Source of the DNA: G963556115 sp963677015
Lineage (GTDB): Bacteria; Planctomycetota; SZUA-567
Direction: 5' to 3'
DNA: 64,000 bases
Assembly: GCA_963677015.1 (NCBI GenBank)
Contig: OY781533.1
Span: forward strand, 2,542,001 to 2,606,000
Position 1 is the first letter of the stretch; each line of letters begins with the position of its first letter. The position numbers and the translations under genes were made by a program. A model generated the notes under the pieces. That model worked only from the letters and a program-made list of their open reading frames with translations. It searched no databases and was not told the DNA's origin. This document shows, one piece after another, positions 35,207 to 44,098 of the stretch.

Positions 35207-36064
35207 TTGGATATCAATCAAATAGGTCCACAGATACGCATGCTCTATCCCGGTCTTTCCAAGACCGAGCAGACACTGGTGGACTACCTTCTATCCCTCG
35301 CAAGTGAGGAAATCAGCGGGCTACGCCTGAATGTTCTGGCTCAGGAGTACTCCATCTCCCAGCCGGCTATCGTAAAACTCGCCAAACGCCTGGGATTTTC
35401 AGGCTTCAAAGAACTTAAACAGGTTTTGTGTGAATACTCAAAACTTCCGACAACCGAACTATTCAGTGAAATCAACGCCGACGATGACACCAAAACAGTA
35501 GTCAATAAAATCTTCAACACCTCGGTTCACGCCCTCAAGGAGACTTCAGCCATCATCAAAACCAAAGACCTTGAGACAGTTGTAGACTGTATGCTCGAAG
35601 CGCGAGGCCGCTATTTCTATGGTGTCGGCGGCTCCGCAATGATCGCCGGAGACGCGGCTCACAAATTCCTGAAGATCGGGCTGATGTGTGAATACTGCAG
35701 CGACGCCAATATAATGCTGATGCAGGCGTCCCTGATGGACCGCAAGGATGTTTTCTTCGCTATCTCACACTCAGGCCGGAGCAACTCAATAATCACTGCC
35801 GCCCAGCTGGCAAAAGAGAATGGTGCCACTATCATAACCATTACCAACTATCGCTATTCACGGCTGGCCGAACTGAGCGACATCACCCTCTGTTCCACTT
35901 CACTCGGCTCATCACCCCTTACCGGCGAGAATGCCGCAGCCCGTATTGCCCAGCTAAATCTGATCGACGTACTATTTGTTCTCACCGCCCAGCGGGATGT
36001 AAAGAAAGCCAACGAGAACCTGAAAAAGACAAAATCAGCAGTAGACAAGAGCTATAAAGGTTAA
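35207..36064 (+). CDS. RpiR-family transcriptional regulator (HTH plus SIS domain)
   Basis: A 285-aa RpiR/MurR-type regulator. The N-terminal HTH_6 domain (residues ~1-75) includes LAQEYSISQPAIVKLAKRLGFSGFKELK. The SIS sugar-phosphate-binding domain (~120-250) has YGVGGSAMIAGDAAHKFLKIG, FAISHSGRSNSIITAA and ITITNYRYSRLAELSD. Effector is probably a phosphosugar. It starts with TTG (AGG six bases upstream), which may keep expression low. It is divergent from the isomerase/ABC operon and upstream of a PfkB kinase, so it likely controls both. Confidence 0.92.
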   Translation: MDINQIGPQIRMLYPGLSKTEQTLVDYLLSLASEEISGLRLNVLAQEYSISQPAIVKLAKRLGFSGFKELKQVLCEYSKLPTTELFSEINADDDTKTVVNKIFNTSVHALKETSAIIKTKDLETVVDCMLEARGRYFYGVGGSAMIAGDAAHKFLKIGLMCEYCSDANIMLMQASLMDRKDVFFAISHSGRSNSIITAAQLAKENGATIITITNYRYSRLAELSDITLCSTSLGSSPLTGENAAARIAQLNLIDVLFVLTAQRDVKKANENLKKTKSAVDKSYKG

Positions 36065-36117
36065 ATTATTACTTTCCTCTTGACTTCATTATTTCACAAA
36101 CTATTATTAATTCGTAA

Positions 36118-36149
36118 AGTTAATCTAAAAGCATAAAAAATCTGAAGAC
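36118..36149. promoter_or_regulatory. Conserved motif pair upstream of the PfkB kinase
   Basis: AGTTAATC (36118-36125) and AAATCTGAAGAC (36138-36149), matching the words at 34784-34803. They lie 40-70 bases upstream of the kinase start, in a 124-base gap that probably has its own promoter. Confidence 0.4.
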
Positions 36150-36188
36150 ATTTTTACAGCAGACAGATTACACACACAAGGAGTTTTT

Positions 36189-37124
36189 ATGCTTGGAAGT
36201 ATTGAAAAACCCTATGCGGTTGTCTTGGGCAGCCTGCATCTGGACTACATCGTAGATATCCCCTACCTGCCGCACAAGGGAGAAACCCTGAGTGGCTCCA
36301 ACCTTAAAATTATTCCCGGCGGCAAAGGCGGCAATCAGGCTTATTACTTGAGTCTGCAGGGAATTAAGACAGTAATGCTCGGAAAAACCGGTACCGACAC
36401 GATGTCGCAGCAGCTTACAACCTCACTTACTGATGTCGGCGTAGACTGCAGCCGGATGGTGCAGGACGAAACAGCGGCCAGCGGTATGAGTGTGGCGATG
36501 GTCACCGAAGATAAAGACTACTCAGCGGTTATCATCTCCGGTGCGAACATGAATATTGATGAAGAGTATATTGATTCGGTGTTGGATGTGCTTCTAAACG
36601 CCAGCGTACTGGTATTACAGTTTGAAATTCCCCTCGCCGTTATTTCATATGCCGTCAAAAAACTAAAAGACTCACCCTGTAAAGTTATCCTCAATGCCGC
36701 TCCGGCGTATAAGAGTCAGGGGATACTCGAATACACCGACATTCTGGTTGTAAATGAAGTAGAGGGTGGAATGCTTTCAGGAATAGCGATAACCGATACC
36801 GAATCAGCAATCAAAGCAACCTCTGTACTCAATGATACCGTCCCAACCGTTATCACCACTCTAGGCAGTAAAGGTCTGGTATACTCCGAAAATAAGAATA
36901 AACCGGTATTCTTACCAGCTTATACCGTAGATGTAGTCGATTCACACGGCGCCGGTGATTCCTTTGTCGGCGGCTTGTCAGCTAGGATTGCCGAAGGAGA
37001 GAGTATCTCTGAAGCAGTGAAATACGCTATGGGAGTGGCTGCTCTTTCGGTACAGCAGAAAGGTCCCAAAGCCCGTAACGCCGTACCGGAGAATGTCACT
37101 GCATTTCTCGCCAGTCGCCAATAA
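36189..37124 (+). CDS. PfkB-family carbohydrate kinase (ribokinase-like)
   Basis: Cytoplasmic sugar kinase, 311 aa. PfkB signature 1 (IIPGGKGGNQAYYLSLQG, ~41-58) binds substrate. The ATP site and catalytic base lie in DSHGAGDSFVGG (D251-D257, D257 the base); most ribokinases read DTTGAGD or similar, so Ser-His here is a variant. GGAG precedes the ATG at 6 bases. It follows rpiR and shares motifs with the divergent isomerase operon, so it probably phosphorylates the product of those isomerases. Exact sugar unknown. Confidence 0.9.
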   Translation: MLGSIEKPYAVVLGSLHLDYIVDIPYLPHKGETLSGSNLKIIPGGKGGNQAYYLSLQGIKTVMLGKTGTDTMSQQLTTSLTDVGVDCSRMVQDETAASGMSVAMVTEDKDYSAVIISGANMNIDEEYIDSVLDVLLNASVLVLQFEIPLAVISYAVKKLKDSPCKVILNAAPAYKSQGILEYTDILVVNEVEGGMLSGIAITDTESAIKATSVLNDTVPTVITTLGSKGLVYSENKNKPVFLPAYTVDVVDSHGAGDSFVGGLSARIAEGESISEAVKYAMGVAALSVQQKGPKARNAVPENVTAFLASRQ

Positions 37125-37334
37125 TCCAGCAACAGCTATACAGAACCATAGATAAACAGTTAACACTAATTTTTATTACTGAATATCTGAATAAAGAAAC
37201 TTCAGTGCTCCAGTCAGATCTTAACAACCTGAAAAAAAAAAAACAATACTGGCAATCCTGTACAGGCAGACAGACAAGCTTAAGCTATTAATTTAGAAGC
37301 ACCAGCAGCGTAACAGCACACAACACACATATAT

Positions 37335-37372
37335 AAAACCGGAACACCATAATCTGGCGCTCCGGTTTTATT
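37335..37372. terminator. Bidirectional terminator between PfkB kinase and chemoreceptor
   Basis: AAAACCGGA (37335-37343) pairs with TCCGGTTTT (37361-37369), with inner pairing that is best in the minus-strand RNA (includes G-U). T-rich sequence follows on both strands. Serves the convergent kinase and chemoreceptor genes. Confidence 0.7.
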
Positions 37373-37398
37373 AATATCTTACTTAAAAAAGTTATAAT

Positions 37399-39480
37399 TT
37401 AGTCGTCAAGTTCGATCATTTTAGGCTTCCTGGACGCAGGAATCTTCTTACGAGGTTTACGCTCCTCAACCACTGCCGCAGCTGAGTCAACCTCTTTTCC
37501 CTCATCCTCTAAGTTGAACTGAGCCATCAACTCATTGAGCTGCGTAGCCCGTTCAGCCATAAGATTAGCGGCGGAGAGAGTTTCTTCCGCATTGGAAGTA
37601 TTGTTCTGTGTCACCTTATCTATCTGCTGCAGCCCTGTACTTATCTGCGAAATGCCTTCAGCCTGTTCGGTGCTGGCAGTAGATATTTCACCAAGAAGAT
37701 CGGCAACCTTGACCACATCGCCGACCACCTTATTGAGCGATTCCTGAGTATTATGGGCAATTTTTGCGCCATTAGCGAGCTTCGACACTGTCTCATCGAC
37801 CAGCTCAGCCGTCTCCTTAGCTGCTTTAGCACTACGTCCGGCAAGATTCCGCACCTCTTCCGCAACCACGGCAAAACCTTTACCGTGACGCCCGGCTCTT
37901 GCCGCTTCCACCGCCGCATTGAGTGAGAGAAGATTGGTCTGGAAAGCAATATCATCAATCATCTTTACAATCTTTGCAATCTCCTGCCCTGACTCCTGCA
38001 TATCAACCATAGCCAGCACCATCTCCTCAACATCAGTGTTACCCTTATCCGCGGTGACTTTAGAATCAGAAGCCAGACCATTCGCTTCTCCGGCATTCTC
38101 CGCATTCAGCTTTGTCTGCGAACCAATTTCGACTATTGAACTATTGATCTCTTCAAGCGACGCAGCCGTCTGAGTTGCCCCTGAAGACAGCGATTCACTG
38201 GCTGCGGCAAACTGATCCGCACCAATATTAACCTGATGCACCAACTCGGAAACAGATTTAATGGTATGATTTAACTTCTGTTTCATATCATTGAAGGCTT
38301 TACCTAGATTATCCTTTTCTGATGCGACGACAATTTTAGCAGTAAAGTCACCGTCAGCAATCTGCTGTGCTTCTCTGACCTTCTGGTCAATATACATACG
38401 CATACCGCCGGCAGCCTTGGTAAAGACACCGATCTCATCACTACGTTTATACATCGAAAGAATTTTAGCAGCGTACTTCTTATTACTGGAGGTATCACCT
38501 ACACTTGAACGCTTCATGAAATCAACAATAATATTTATTGGCCGGGTCACCAGACTAGTCATCAACCAGGTCAGAATCACACAAAGGACAATGATTGTAA
38601 CCACACCTATAATCAAAGCCGTATTACGTATTACCGCAACCTCACTCCTTATATCATCAACACTGGCGGTAACCGCCACATACCAGCCTGTAATTTTATC
38701 CGTACTGAAGTACGCCATCTTATCATGCCCGTTGAACTGATAAGACTCCATCCCTGTTTTTTTCTTAAGAATAACCTTACCCCAGTCATAATCAGTCAGA
38801 TTAACCTTCATGATCAGATCTTTATTTGGGTGAGCGAAAACCGTCCCGGTCTTATCCGCAATAAAAGCATAACCATTCTCCCCAACCTTGAGCGGAGCGA
38901 TAAAACGCTCGGAAAAACTGGTACAACTTATCACTGCTGAAACATAGCCTTTTACTGTACCGTCTCTGGAAACCGGCACGATACAAACACATACCGCTTC
39001 ACCATTACGCTTACTGACAAGCACATTTGAAAAAGTCGGTTTTTCAGTCTTCAATATCGATTTAAAATAATCACGGGTAGAAAAATCCATTCCGATAGTA
39101 GCGGCATTGGACGATGCAACTACTTTTCCCCCAAGGCTATAAATATTAATTCCATCAAAACCATTATCCTTATATAACTTGATCACCTCGGAAAGCGCAC
39201 CATTGATTTTATCAACCTCCGCCGGAGCTGGATTTTCCTTGCTCAAAAAATCACGAAAATCCTCCCGGGTAGCCAGCGCCGAGAGGTTAGCGGCTATATC
39301 TCCAGCCCAGAGGTTGACCTGTTCACTCAACAAAGCTGAGAACTCACTGACATCATCGGCTATTTTGCTCTGCAGTACCCTTGAGGACGTACGGTATGAT
39401 TCATACCCCAGAAACGCAATAGCGACAAAAATAAGTAACACTGTTGGAAGTAAAAATTTTCCACGTAAATTTAATCTCAT
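37399..39480 (-). CDS. Methyl-accepting chemotaxis protein with dCache sensor
   Basis: Transmembrane chemoreceptor, about 693 aa from the ATG at 39480 (AGAGGG 6 bases upstream; an in-frame TTG at 39498 is less likely). TM1 is near residues 9-28 and TM2 near 285-310. Between them is a periplasmic dCache-type sensor (GFDGINIYSLGGKVVASS, DFSTRDYFKSILKTEKPTFSN, GYVSAVISC), then HAMP. The cytoplasmic signalling hairpin tip is QTNLLSLNAAVEAARAGRHGKGFAVVAEEVRNLAGRSAKAAKETAELV. No C-terminal NWETF-type CheR tether; the tail is Lys/Arg-rich. dCache domains bind amino acids, sugars or carboxylates directly or through binding proteins. It shows the organism is probably motile; single-gene unit. Confidence 0.93.
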   Translation of the reverse strand: MRLNLRGKFLLPTVLLIFVAIAFLGYESYRTSSRVLQSKIADDVSEFSALLSEQVNLWAGDIAANLSALATREDFRDFLSKENPAPAEVDKINGALSEVIKLYKDNGFDGINIYSLGGKVVASSNAATIGMDFSTRDYFKSILKTEKPTFSNVLVSKRNGEAVCVCIVPVSRDGTVKGYVSAVISCTSFSERFIAPLKVGENGYAFIADKTGTVFAHPNKDLIMKVNLTDYDWGKVILKKKTGMESYQFNGHDKMAYFSTDKITGWYVAVTASVDDIRSEVAVIRNTALIIGVVTIIVLCVILTWLMTSLVTRPINIIVDFMKRSSVGDTSSNKKYAAKILSMYKRSDEIGVFTKAAGGMRMYIDQKVREAQQIADGDFTAKIVVASEKDNLGKAFNDMKQKLNHTIKSVSELVHQVNIGADQFAAASESLSSGATQTAASLEEINSSIVEIGSQTKLNAENAGEANGLASDSKVTADKGNTDVEEMVLAMVDMQESGQEIAKIVKMIDDIAFQTNLLSLNAAVEAARAGRHGKGFAVVAEEVRNLAGRSAKAAKETAELVDETVSKLANGAKIAHNTQESLNKVVGDVVKVADLLGEISTASTEQAEGISQISTGLQQIDKVTQNNTSNAEETLSAANLMAERATQLNELMAQFNLEDEGKEVDSAAAVVEERKPRKKIPASRKPKMIELDD

Positions 39481-39540
39481 ATTTTCCCTCTTCTTCAAAT
39501 ACCATATATTAATTGTTTTGTTTTTCTGCAGAGCATAAAG

Positions 39541-40315
39541 ATTCCCCTCCTTCTACTCTAAGCATACAACCTTTATGCGTAATATTTTTATCAATAAATA
39601 CCTGACCTGACACCGTCAGACCAGAATGAAAATCCAGTAATAAAATCATACAAATTTGTCACCTGGTTTTTACACAAAGAATCATTACTGCAAAAAACAC
39701 CAGCGACATATTAAAAAAAAACATGCTAAAGGCAATATAATTTCAACTGCATATATCTACCATATTTTTATGCAACCAAATCAATTACCAATTACTTATA
39801 AATACACCTTTTCCATTTTTTTGTCAATTTATTTTTGTGCCTATCACCCCAATAATATTCATTATAGCTAGCTGCAAAACCCAAAAACAAAACTTACAAA
39901 AATGACAAAAAACTGTTACAAAACCAAATTATATAATATTTACAATCAAACAAACTACACATATGATCACAAAACAACCTCAAACCGCACTAAACAATAT
40001 TCTTATTATTACACTAACTCCAATCACTTTTTTTAAAACAAGATAATATTATTAGCAAAGGAAGATAAATATATAATTAAGATTTAAACAAAAGATAGCG
40101 TTCAAGCTTATAAAAAGCCAAAAAAACAGTAACAAGCAACAACAAACAATACAAAAAAACAAAATTTAATTATCTTTGCAAACAGCATACTATTATTAAA
40201 CAGTTATCAAACGAATGAAAAAATTTTAATTAACCAAATAAATTAACATTATCACCCAAAACATAAGCATAAAAGCGACATACAATTAAACTGTTTAATC
40301 ATTTAAAAAATAATA
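39541..40315. other. Long AT-rich intergenic stretch, no gene recognised
   Basis: Roughly 780 bases between the chemoreceptor promoter side and the uspA terminator. Very AT-rich with many A-tracts; no credible coding region, RNA gene or repeat recognised. It presumably contains the chemoreceptor promoter at its left end. Confidence 0.5.
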
Positions 40316-40348
40316 AAAAAAAGGAACAATAAATAATTTTATTGTTCC
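40316..40348 (-). terminator. Terminator of the mntH-uspA operon
   Basis: Stem GGAACAATAA/TTATTGTTCC around a short A/T loop (40323-40348), followed by a run of eight T on the minus strand. Confidence 0.85.
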
Positions 40349-40448
40349 CACCCTGATAAAAGCAGTATTTTTACAAATAGAACCAGTCCACTTACATTAA
40401 CGCCGGTCTTTAATCTACTAGTAGTTTTTTAACCATTTTAAACAGCAC

Positions 40449-40865
40449 TTATTTTTTCACTCCCTGCCCGACAAGCAGCAGCGGCACGGTAAGTTTATGT
40501 TTCAGAGCTCTGGAAACACTGCCAAAAAGTGCATCACAGACAAACCCATGCCCATGTGTAGCCATTGCGACCAGGTCATAGTCATTCTCCTCCACCTCCT
40601 TGAGTATCTCTTCTTCCGGTTCACCGGCGCGCAGGACAATAACCGTCTCAATACCATCTTTCCCCAATTGCTCACGTCTGACGGACAGAGCCGCTTCAGC
40701 CCGTTGACGCAGTGTTCGATCCTGATCAAGGGTATGCGAATGAACGACATGCAGTAAATATACGGTAGCAGAGTTTTGCTGCGCCAGTGCCGAAACATGT
40801 TCAAGGATAACATCATCCACCTCAGAACAGTCCATTGTTACCAGAATTTTCTTATAAACCTGCAT
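40449..40865 (-). CDS. Universal stress protein (UspA family)
   Basis: Small cytoplasmic UspA-fold protein, 138 aa. It opens with YKKILVTMDCSEVDDVILEH, and the ATP-binding type loop ATHGHGFVCDALFGSVSRAL (GxxG-N-GS pattern) and VPLLLVG close the domain. It starts one base after the mntH stop region and so is cotranscribed with and probably coupled to mntH; such pairing suggests a role in modulating or sensing metal transport or stress. Function otherwise unproven. Confidence 0.9.
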   Translation of the reverse strand: MQVYKKILVTMDCSEVDDVILEHVSALAQQNSATVYLLHVVHSHTLDQDRTLRQRAEAALSVRREQLGKDGIETVIVLRAGEPEEEILKEVEENDYDLVAMATHGHGFVCDALFGSVSRALKHKLTVPLLLVGQGVKK

Positions 40866-40866
40866 A

Positions 40867-42108
40867 TTATGCTCCCGCTGTTATAGTAGAGTAGAATAAA
40901 TAAATATTGAGTATAATCACAATTATAGAGATCAGCAGTGCCGCAATAAACTCAGCCCGGCCACTCTTAAATCTTCCCATAAGCTTAGCACTCGAGCAGA
41001 GTAACAGCAGCGGCACCAGCGTAAACGGCAGCTGCACACTGAGTACAACCTGGCTGAAAATAAGAATCTTGTAGGTGTCCAGTGCAAAGAGTATTATCAG
41101 CAGCGACGGAATTGCTGTTATAAATACCGAAATGCGATATAACAAAGTCTTCGGATCCTCCGGCTGACCAAGAAAACCGGTAATAACATTGACCTCCGCC
41201 ATCGAGGAAGTAACCGAAGAACCAACCCCGGCAAAGACCAGAGCAATGGCGAAGAGCAGACCGGCAAGCGGTCCGGCAAGCGGAGTCAGCGTTTCAGATG
41301 CCTGTTCAATACTGTCCACCATTATCCCGTTGCCTGCAAATACCGCCGCAGCCACAATAATCATTGCCGAATTTACCGCCCAGCCCAGAACCATGGCAAT
41401 AGTAGTGTCCATCTTTTCATAACGCAGCACACTGAGCTTTTCATCCTCAGAAATGCCCCATTTACGGCTATGAATAACATTGGAATGAAGAAAGATATTA
41501 TGCGGCATGACTACAGCTCCAAGTATCGCCATCGCCACATAGATACTCTCACTGTTTATATGCGGAATAATAACCGCCGGCGCCAGAGTCCCCCACTCGG
41601 GTTTGACAATCATTATTTCAATCAGGTAGCACAGGGCAATGACCCCGAGAAAGCCCATAATCAGCACCTCCAGGCGGTGATAACGCTGACTAACCAGCAG
41701 AAAGACCTCCAGTAATACTGTAACTAATGCCCCCAGCCAGAGCGGAAACCCGAATAACAGATTAAACCCTATAGCTCCGCCGAGCAGTTCGGCAACATCG
41801 GTGGCGACACAGGCCATGACAATGGTAAAACCAAGCAGAATTACCACCGGACGGGAAAAATTCTCTCTGATATTTACCGCCAGTGATTTACCGGTAGCGA
41901 TACCGAGCTTCGCCGCCATATTCTGAATAACAATCAGCATAATCGTACTCAGAGTGATCACCCAGAGCAGATCATAACCGAACTTAGATCCTCCTTCTAT
42001 ATTTGTCGCCCAGTTACCGGGATCAATAAAGCCGACAGTAACCAGAAACCCCGGCCCCAGAAAACTAAGCAGAGTCTTGAGAAAATACCTGTTTTCCACA
42101 CTCTTCAT
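40867..42108 (-). CDS. mntH: Nramp-family divalent metal transporter (MntH)
   Basis: Proton-coupled Mn2+/Fe2+ importer of the inner membrane, about 413 aa with 11 helices. The metal-binding motif DPGNWATN (TM1, residues 29-36) and MPHNIFLHSNVIHSR (TM6) are intact. The ATG at 42108 is preferred because GGGGG lies 8 bases before it; an ATG at 42114 would be only 2 bases away. A Fur/MntR-like palindrome upstream (42167-42183) suggests metal repression. It forms an operon with uspA. Confidence 0.93.
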   Translation of the reverse strand: MKSVENRYFLKTLLSFLGPGFLVTVGFIDPGNWATNIEGGSKFGYDLLWVITLSTIMLIVIQNMAAKLGIATGKSLAVNIRENFSRPVVILLGFTIVMACVATDVAELLGGAIGFNLLFGFPLWLGALVTVLLEVFLLVSQRYHRLEVLIMGFLGVIALCYLIEIMIVKPEWGTLAPAVIIPHINSESIYVAMAILGAVVMPHNIFLHSNVIHSRKWGISEDEKLSVLRYEKMDTTIAMVLGWAVNSAMIIVAAAVFAGNGIMVDSIEQASETLTPLAGPLAGLLFAIALVFAGVGSSVTSSMAEVNVITGFLGQPEDPKTLLYRISVFITAIPSLLIILFALDTYKILIFSQVVLSVQLPFTLVPLLLLCSSAKLMGRFKSGRAEFIAALLISIIVIILNIYLFYSTITAGA

Positions 42109-42166
42109 AATCATTACCCCCAGTTATCACAATATAAAGAACAAAGATAACATCTAATTTAAACAC

Positions 42167-42183
42167 ATAATAATTATGATTAT
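42167..42183. promoter_or_regulatory. Fur/MntR-like box upstream of mntH
   Basis: Imperfect inverted repeat ATAATAATTATGATTAT, about 60 bases upstream of the mntH start. It resembles Fur/MntR boxes in base composition and spacing, which fits a metal importer. AT-richness makes chance occurrence possible. Confidence 0.45.
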
Positions 42184-42225
42184 ACACTTAAATCATCAGG
42201 TGTAAATTCCAATAAACAGCAGCGC

Positions 42226-42264
42226 AAAAAAAACTGCCGACAGCGGTAAGGCTGCAGGCAGTTT
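42226..42264 (-). terminator. Terminator of the guanidine operon
   Basis: Stem AAACTGCC (42231-42238) with GGCAGTTT (42257-42264) plus inner CAGC/GCTG pairing, followed by eight T on the minus strand. It lies 30 bases past the allophanate hydrolase stop. Confidence 0.85.
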
Positions 42265-42293
42265 CACTACAAGCAAAATCTATTTTAACAAAG

Positions 42294-44084
42294 TTATTCA
42301 GCTTTATTACCCTGCAAATACTCTGTATAGCGACGCCAATCCGCAAAAGCGGTAATGTCCGTACCATAACCGGTAATCTCCGCCTCGGCGATAAAACCGG
42401 ATACCACAGATCCATCCTCAAGCTTTACCTTGCCTATTCCCAGCGGAGCCGGTATCATACTGACAAACTTTCCAAACGCAGCCGCCGTGAGACGATATAT
42501 CTCCATATAGACAGCCGCTCCTGCTTCGGAGTCATGAATCAGTCCCGGCTTGAGTATGCCACCACCACTCAGAGCATACATTCGGTATTCCGGTGCGCTG
42601 CGCACTTCACGTGCAAACTCCGCTCCAAGCTCGACCAGTTGCCGGTGCAGCGGAAATCCCTTTAAATGTGCGCCACAAACCGCAAGTTCAAAAGACTCAG
42701 ACTCCACCTCTGACAGCGCCTCATAAAGTACCGGATAACCACCTCTGCCGGCAGTAAGCTCCGAAGCCTGCTGCAACTCAGCTGCAACCGCCAGCAACTT
42801 ACGGTCATGTCCGGCAGGAGCCACCAGCGTCACCCCGAACGGCACGGTCGAGGTCATACCGGTCGGAACCGCCACCGCCGCATAATCAAGCAGATTCATA
42901 TAATTAGTATAGAATCCGAGATTGGTATTGAGTTCTATCGGCTCCGCCTGTACCTCGCTTATCCGGTAACAGGTTCCGGCGGTCGGTGTCAGCACAAAAT
43001 CAACACCGTCTATTATCATATCGGTACGCTGCTTGTACTCCTGCAGTTTATACATCGCGCCAAATACCTCCGGAGCGGTTATGGCAAGACCGGAGAGAAC
43101 TATCTTTCTGGTGGTTTCCAGCACACTGCCGGGATTATTCTCGATAAACTCACCGACAGCCGCGTAACGCTCATTCACCCAGGGACCGGAATACAGCAGA
43201 TTGGCAGCCTCTATAAACGGCTGAAAATCGATCTCCACCTTCTCGCCGCCGCATTCTTCCAGCAGGGTAATACTCCGATAAAACTCCTTTTCATACTCTG
43301 CGTTGCCGAAAAACTTGAGTTGCTCACTTTTAGGCACACCAAACTTCCAGCCCCCGGAACTACCGGCCGGCAGCGGCAGCGACCGTGAATAAGCATCCCC
43401 CTCGTCGTAAACCCCAGCTACATTCAGAACTCTCCCAGCATCAGAGCTGTTCTGCGCAAAGATAGAGACACAGTCAAGACTGCGGCAAGCCGGAACCACT
43501 CCCCGGCAGCTGAGCAGCCCCCGGGAAGGCTTGAGTCCGACAAGATTATTAAAGCACGCCGGAACCCTGCCAGAACCCGCAGTATCGGTACCCAGCGAAA
43601 AACTGCAGCACCCGCTGGCAACCGCATAAGCCGAACCGCTGCTGGAACCGCCCGATACATACTCAGGATCAAAACTATTAGGGCAGGCGCCATACGGCGA
43701 ACGGGTTCCAACCAGACCGGTTGCAAATTGATCCAGATTGGTCTTGGCCAGCGGAATAGCTCCAGCCTCCAGCAGCCGCTGCACGACAAAAGCCGATTCC
43801 CCCGGAATATAGGTAAAGTCAGGGCATCCTGCCGTAGTAGGCACACCCGCCAGATCAATATTATCCTTGATAACAAACGGAATACCGTAAAGCGGCAGTT
43901 CTGCTGGCGTAGCGGCTTCCACATACTTGAGATACGGCTCGAGACGCTCCAGATCAAGTCGCTCAATCCAAACCTCACCAGGCACACTGTCCATCACCGC
44001 CATTGCCTCACGAATAACCTCACGCACACCTCTTGTGCCGTTTTTATACCCTTCCAGCAGGGATGAAATCTGCATATCTATCAT
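42294..44084 (-). CDS. atzF: Allophanate hydrolase
   Basis: Amidase-signature enzyme that hydrolyses allophanate to CO2 and ammonia, about 596 aa. Catalytic K73 (VIKDNID), the Ser-rich GGSSSGS loop (145-151) with the cis-serine, and nucleophile S171 (TDTAGSGR) are present. The C-terminal domain (~450-590, FELAVCGAHLKGFPLHRQL to the end) that finishes the reaction in AtzF/DUR1 proteins is complete. The ATG at 44084 has GGCGG close upstream and lies 14 bases after the carboxylase stop. It is the final step for allophanate made either from urea or from carboxyguanidine. Confidence 0.94.
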   Translation of the reverse strand: MIDMQISSLLEGYKNGTRGVREVIREAMAVMDSVPGEVWIERLDLERLEPYLKYVEAATPAELPLYGIPFVIKDNIDLAGVPTTAGCPDFTYIPGESAFVVQRLLEAGAIPLAKTNLDQFATGLVGTRSPYGACPNSFDPEYVSGGSSSGSAYAVASGCCSFSLGTDTAGSGRVPACFNNLVGLKPSRGLLSCRGVVPACRSLDCVSIFAQNSSDAGRVLNVAGVYDEGDAYSRSLPLPAGSSGGWKFGVPKSEQLKFFGNAEYEKEFYRSITLLEECGGEKVEIDFQPFIEAANLLYSGPWVNERYAAVGEFIENNPGSVLETTRKIVLSGLAITAPEVFGAMYKLQEYKQRTDMIIDGVDFVLTPTAGTCYRISEVQAEPIELNTNLGFYTNYMNLLDYAAVAVPTGMTSTVPFGVTLVAPAGHDRKLLAVAAELQQASELTAGRGGYPVLYEALSEVESESFELAVCGAHLKGFPLHRQLVELGAEFAREVRSAPEYRMYALSGGGILKPGLIHDSEAGAAVYMEIYRLTAAAFGKFVSMIPAPLGIGKVKLEDGSVVSGFIAEAEITGYGTDITAFADWRRYTEYLQGNKAE

Positions 44085-44098
44085 TTTTTCCGCCTTAT

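Noticed and set aside
39541..40315. Possible origin of replication or small RNA in the long AT-rich gap
   Set aside because: AT-richness alone is not evidence; no DnaA-box cluster, hairpin-terminator pair or conserved element was recognised.
42807..43388. Plus-strand open frame (193 codons) antisense to allophanate hydrolase
   Set aside because: The opposite strand encodes catalytic motifs of the amidase family; this frame has no recognisable features.
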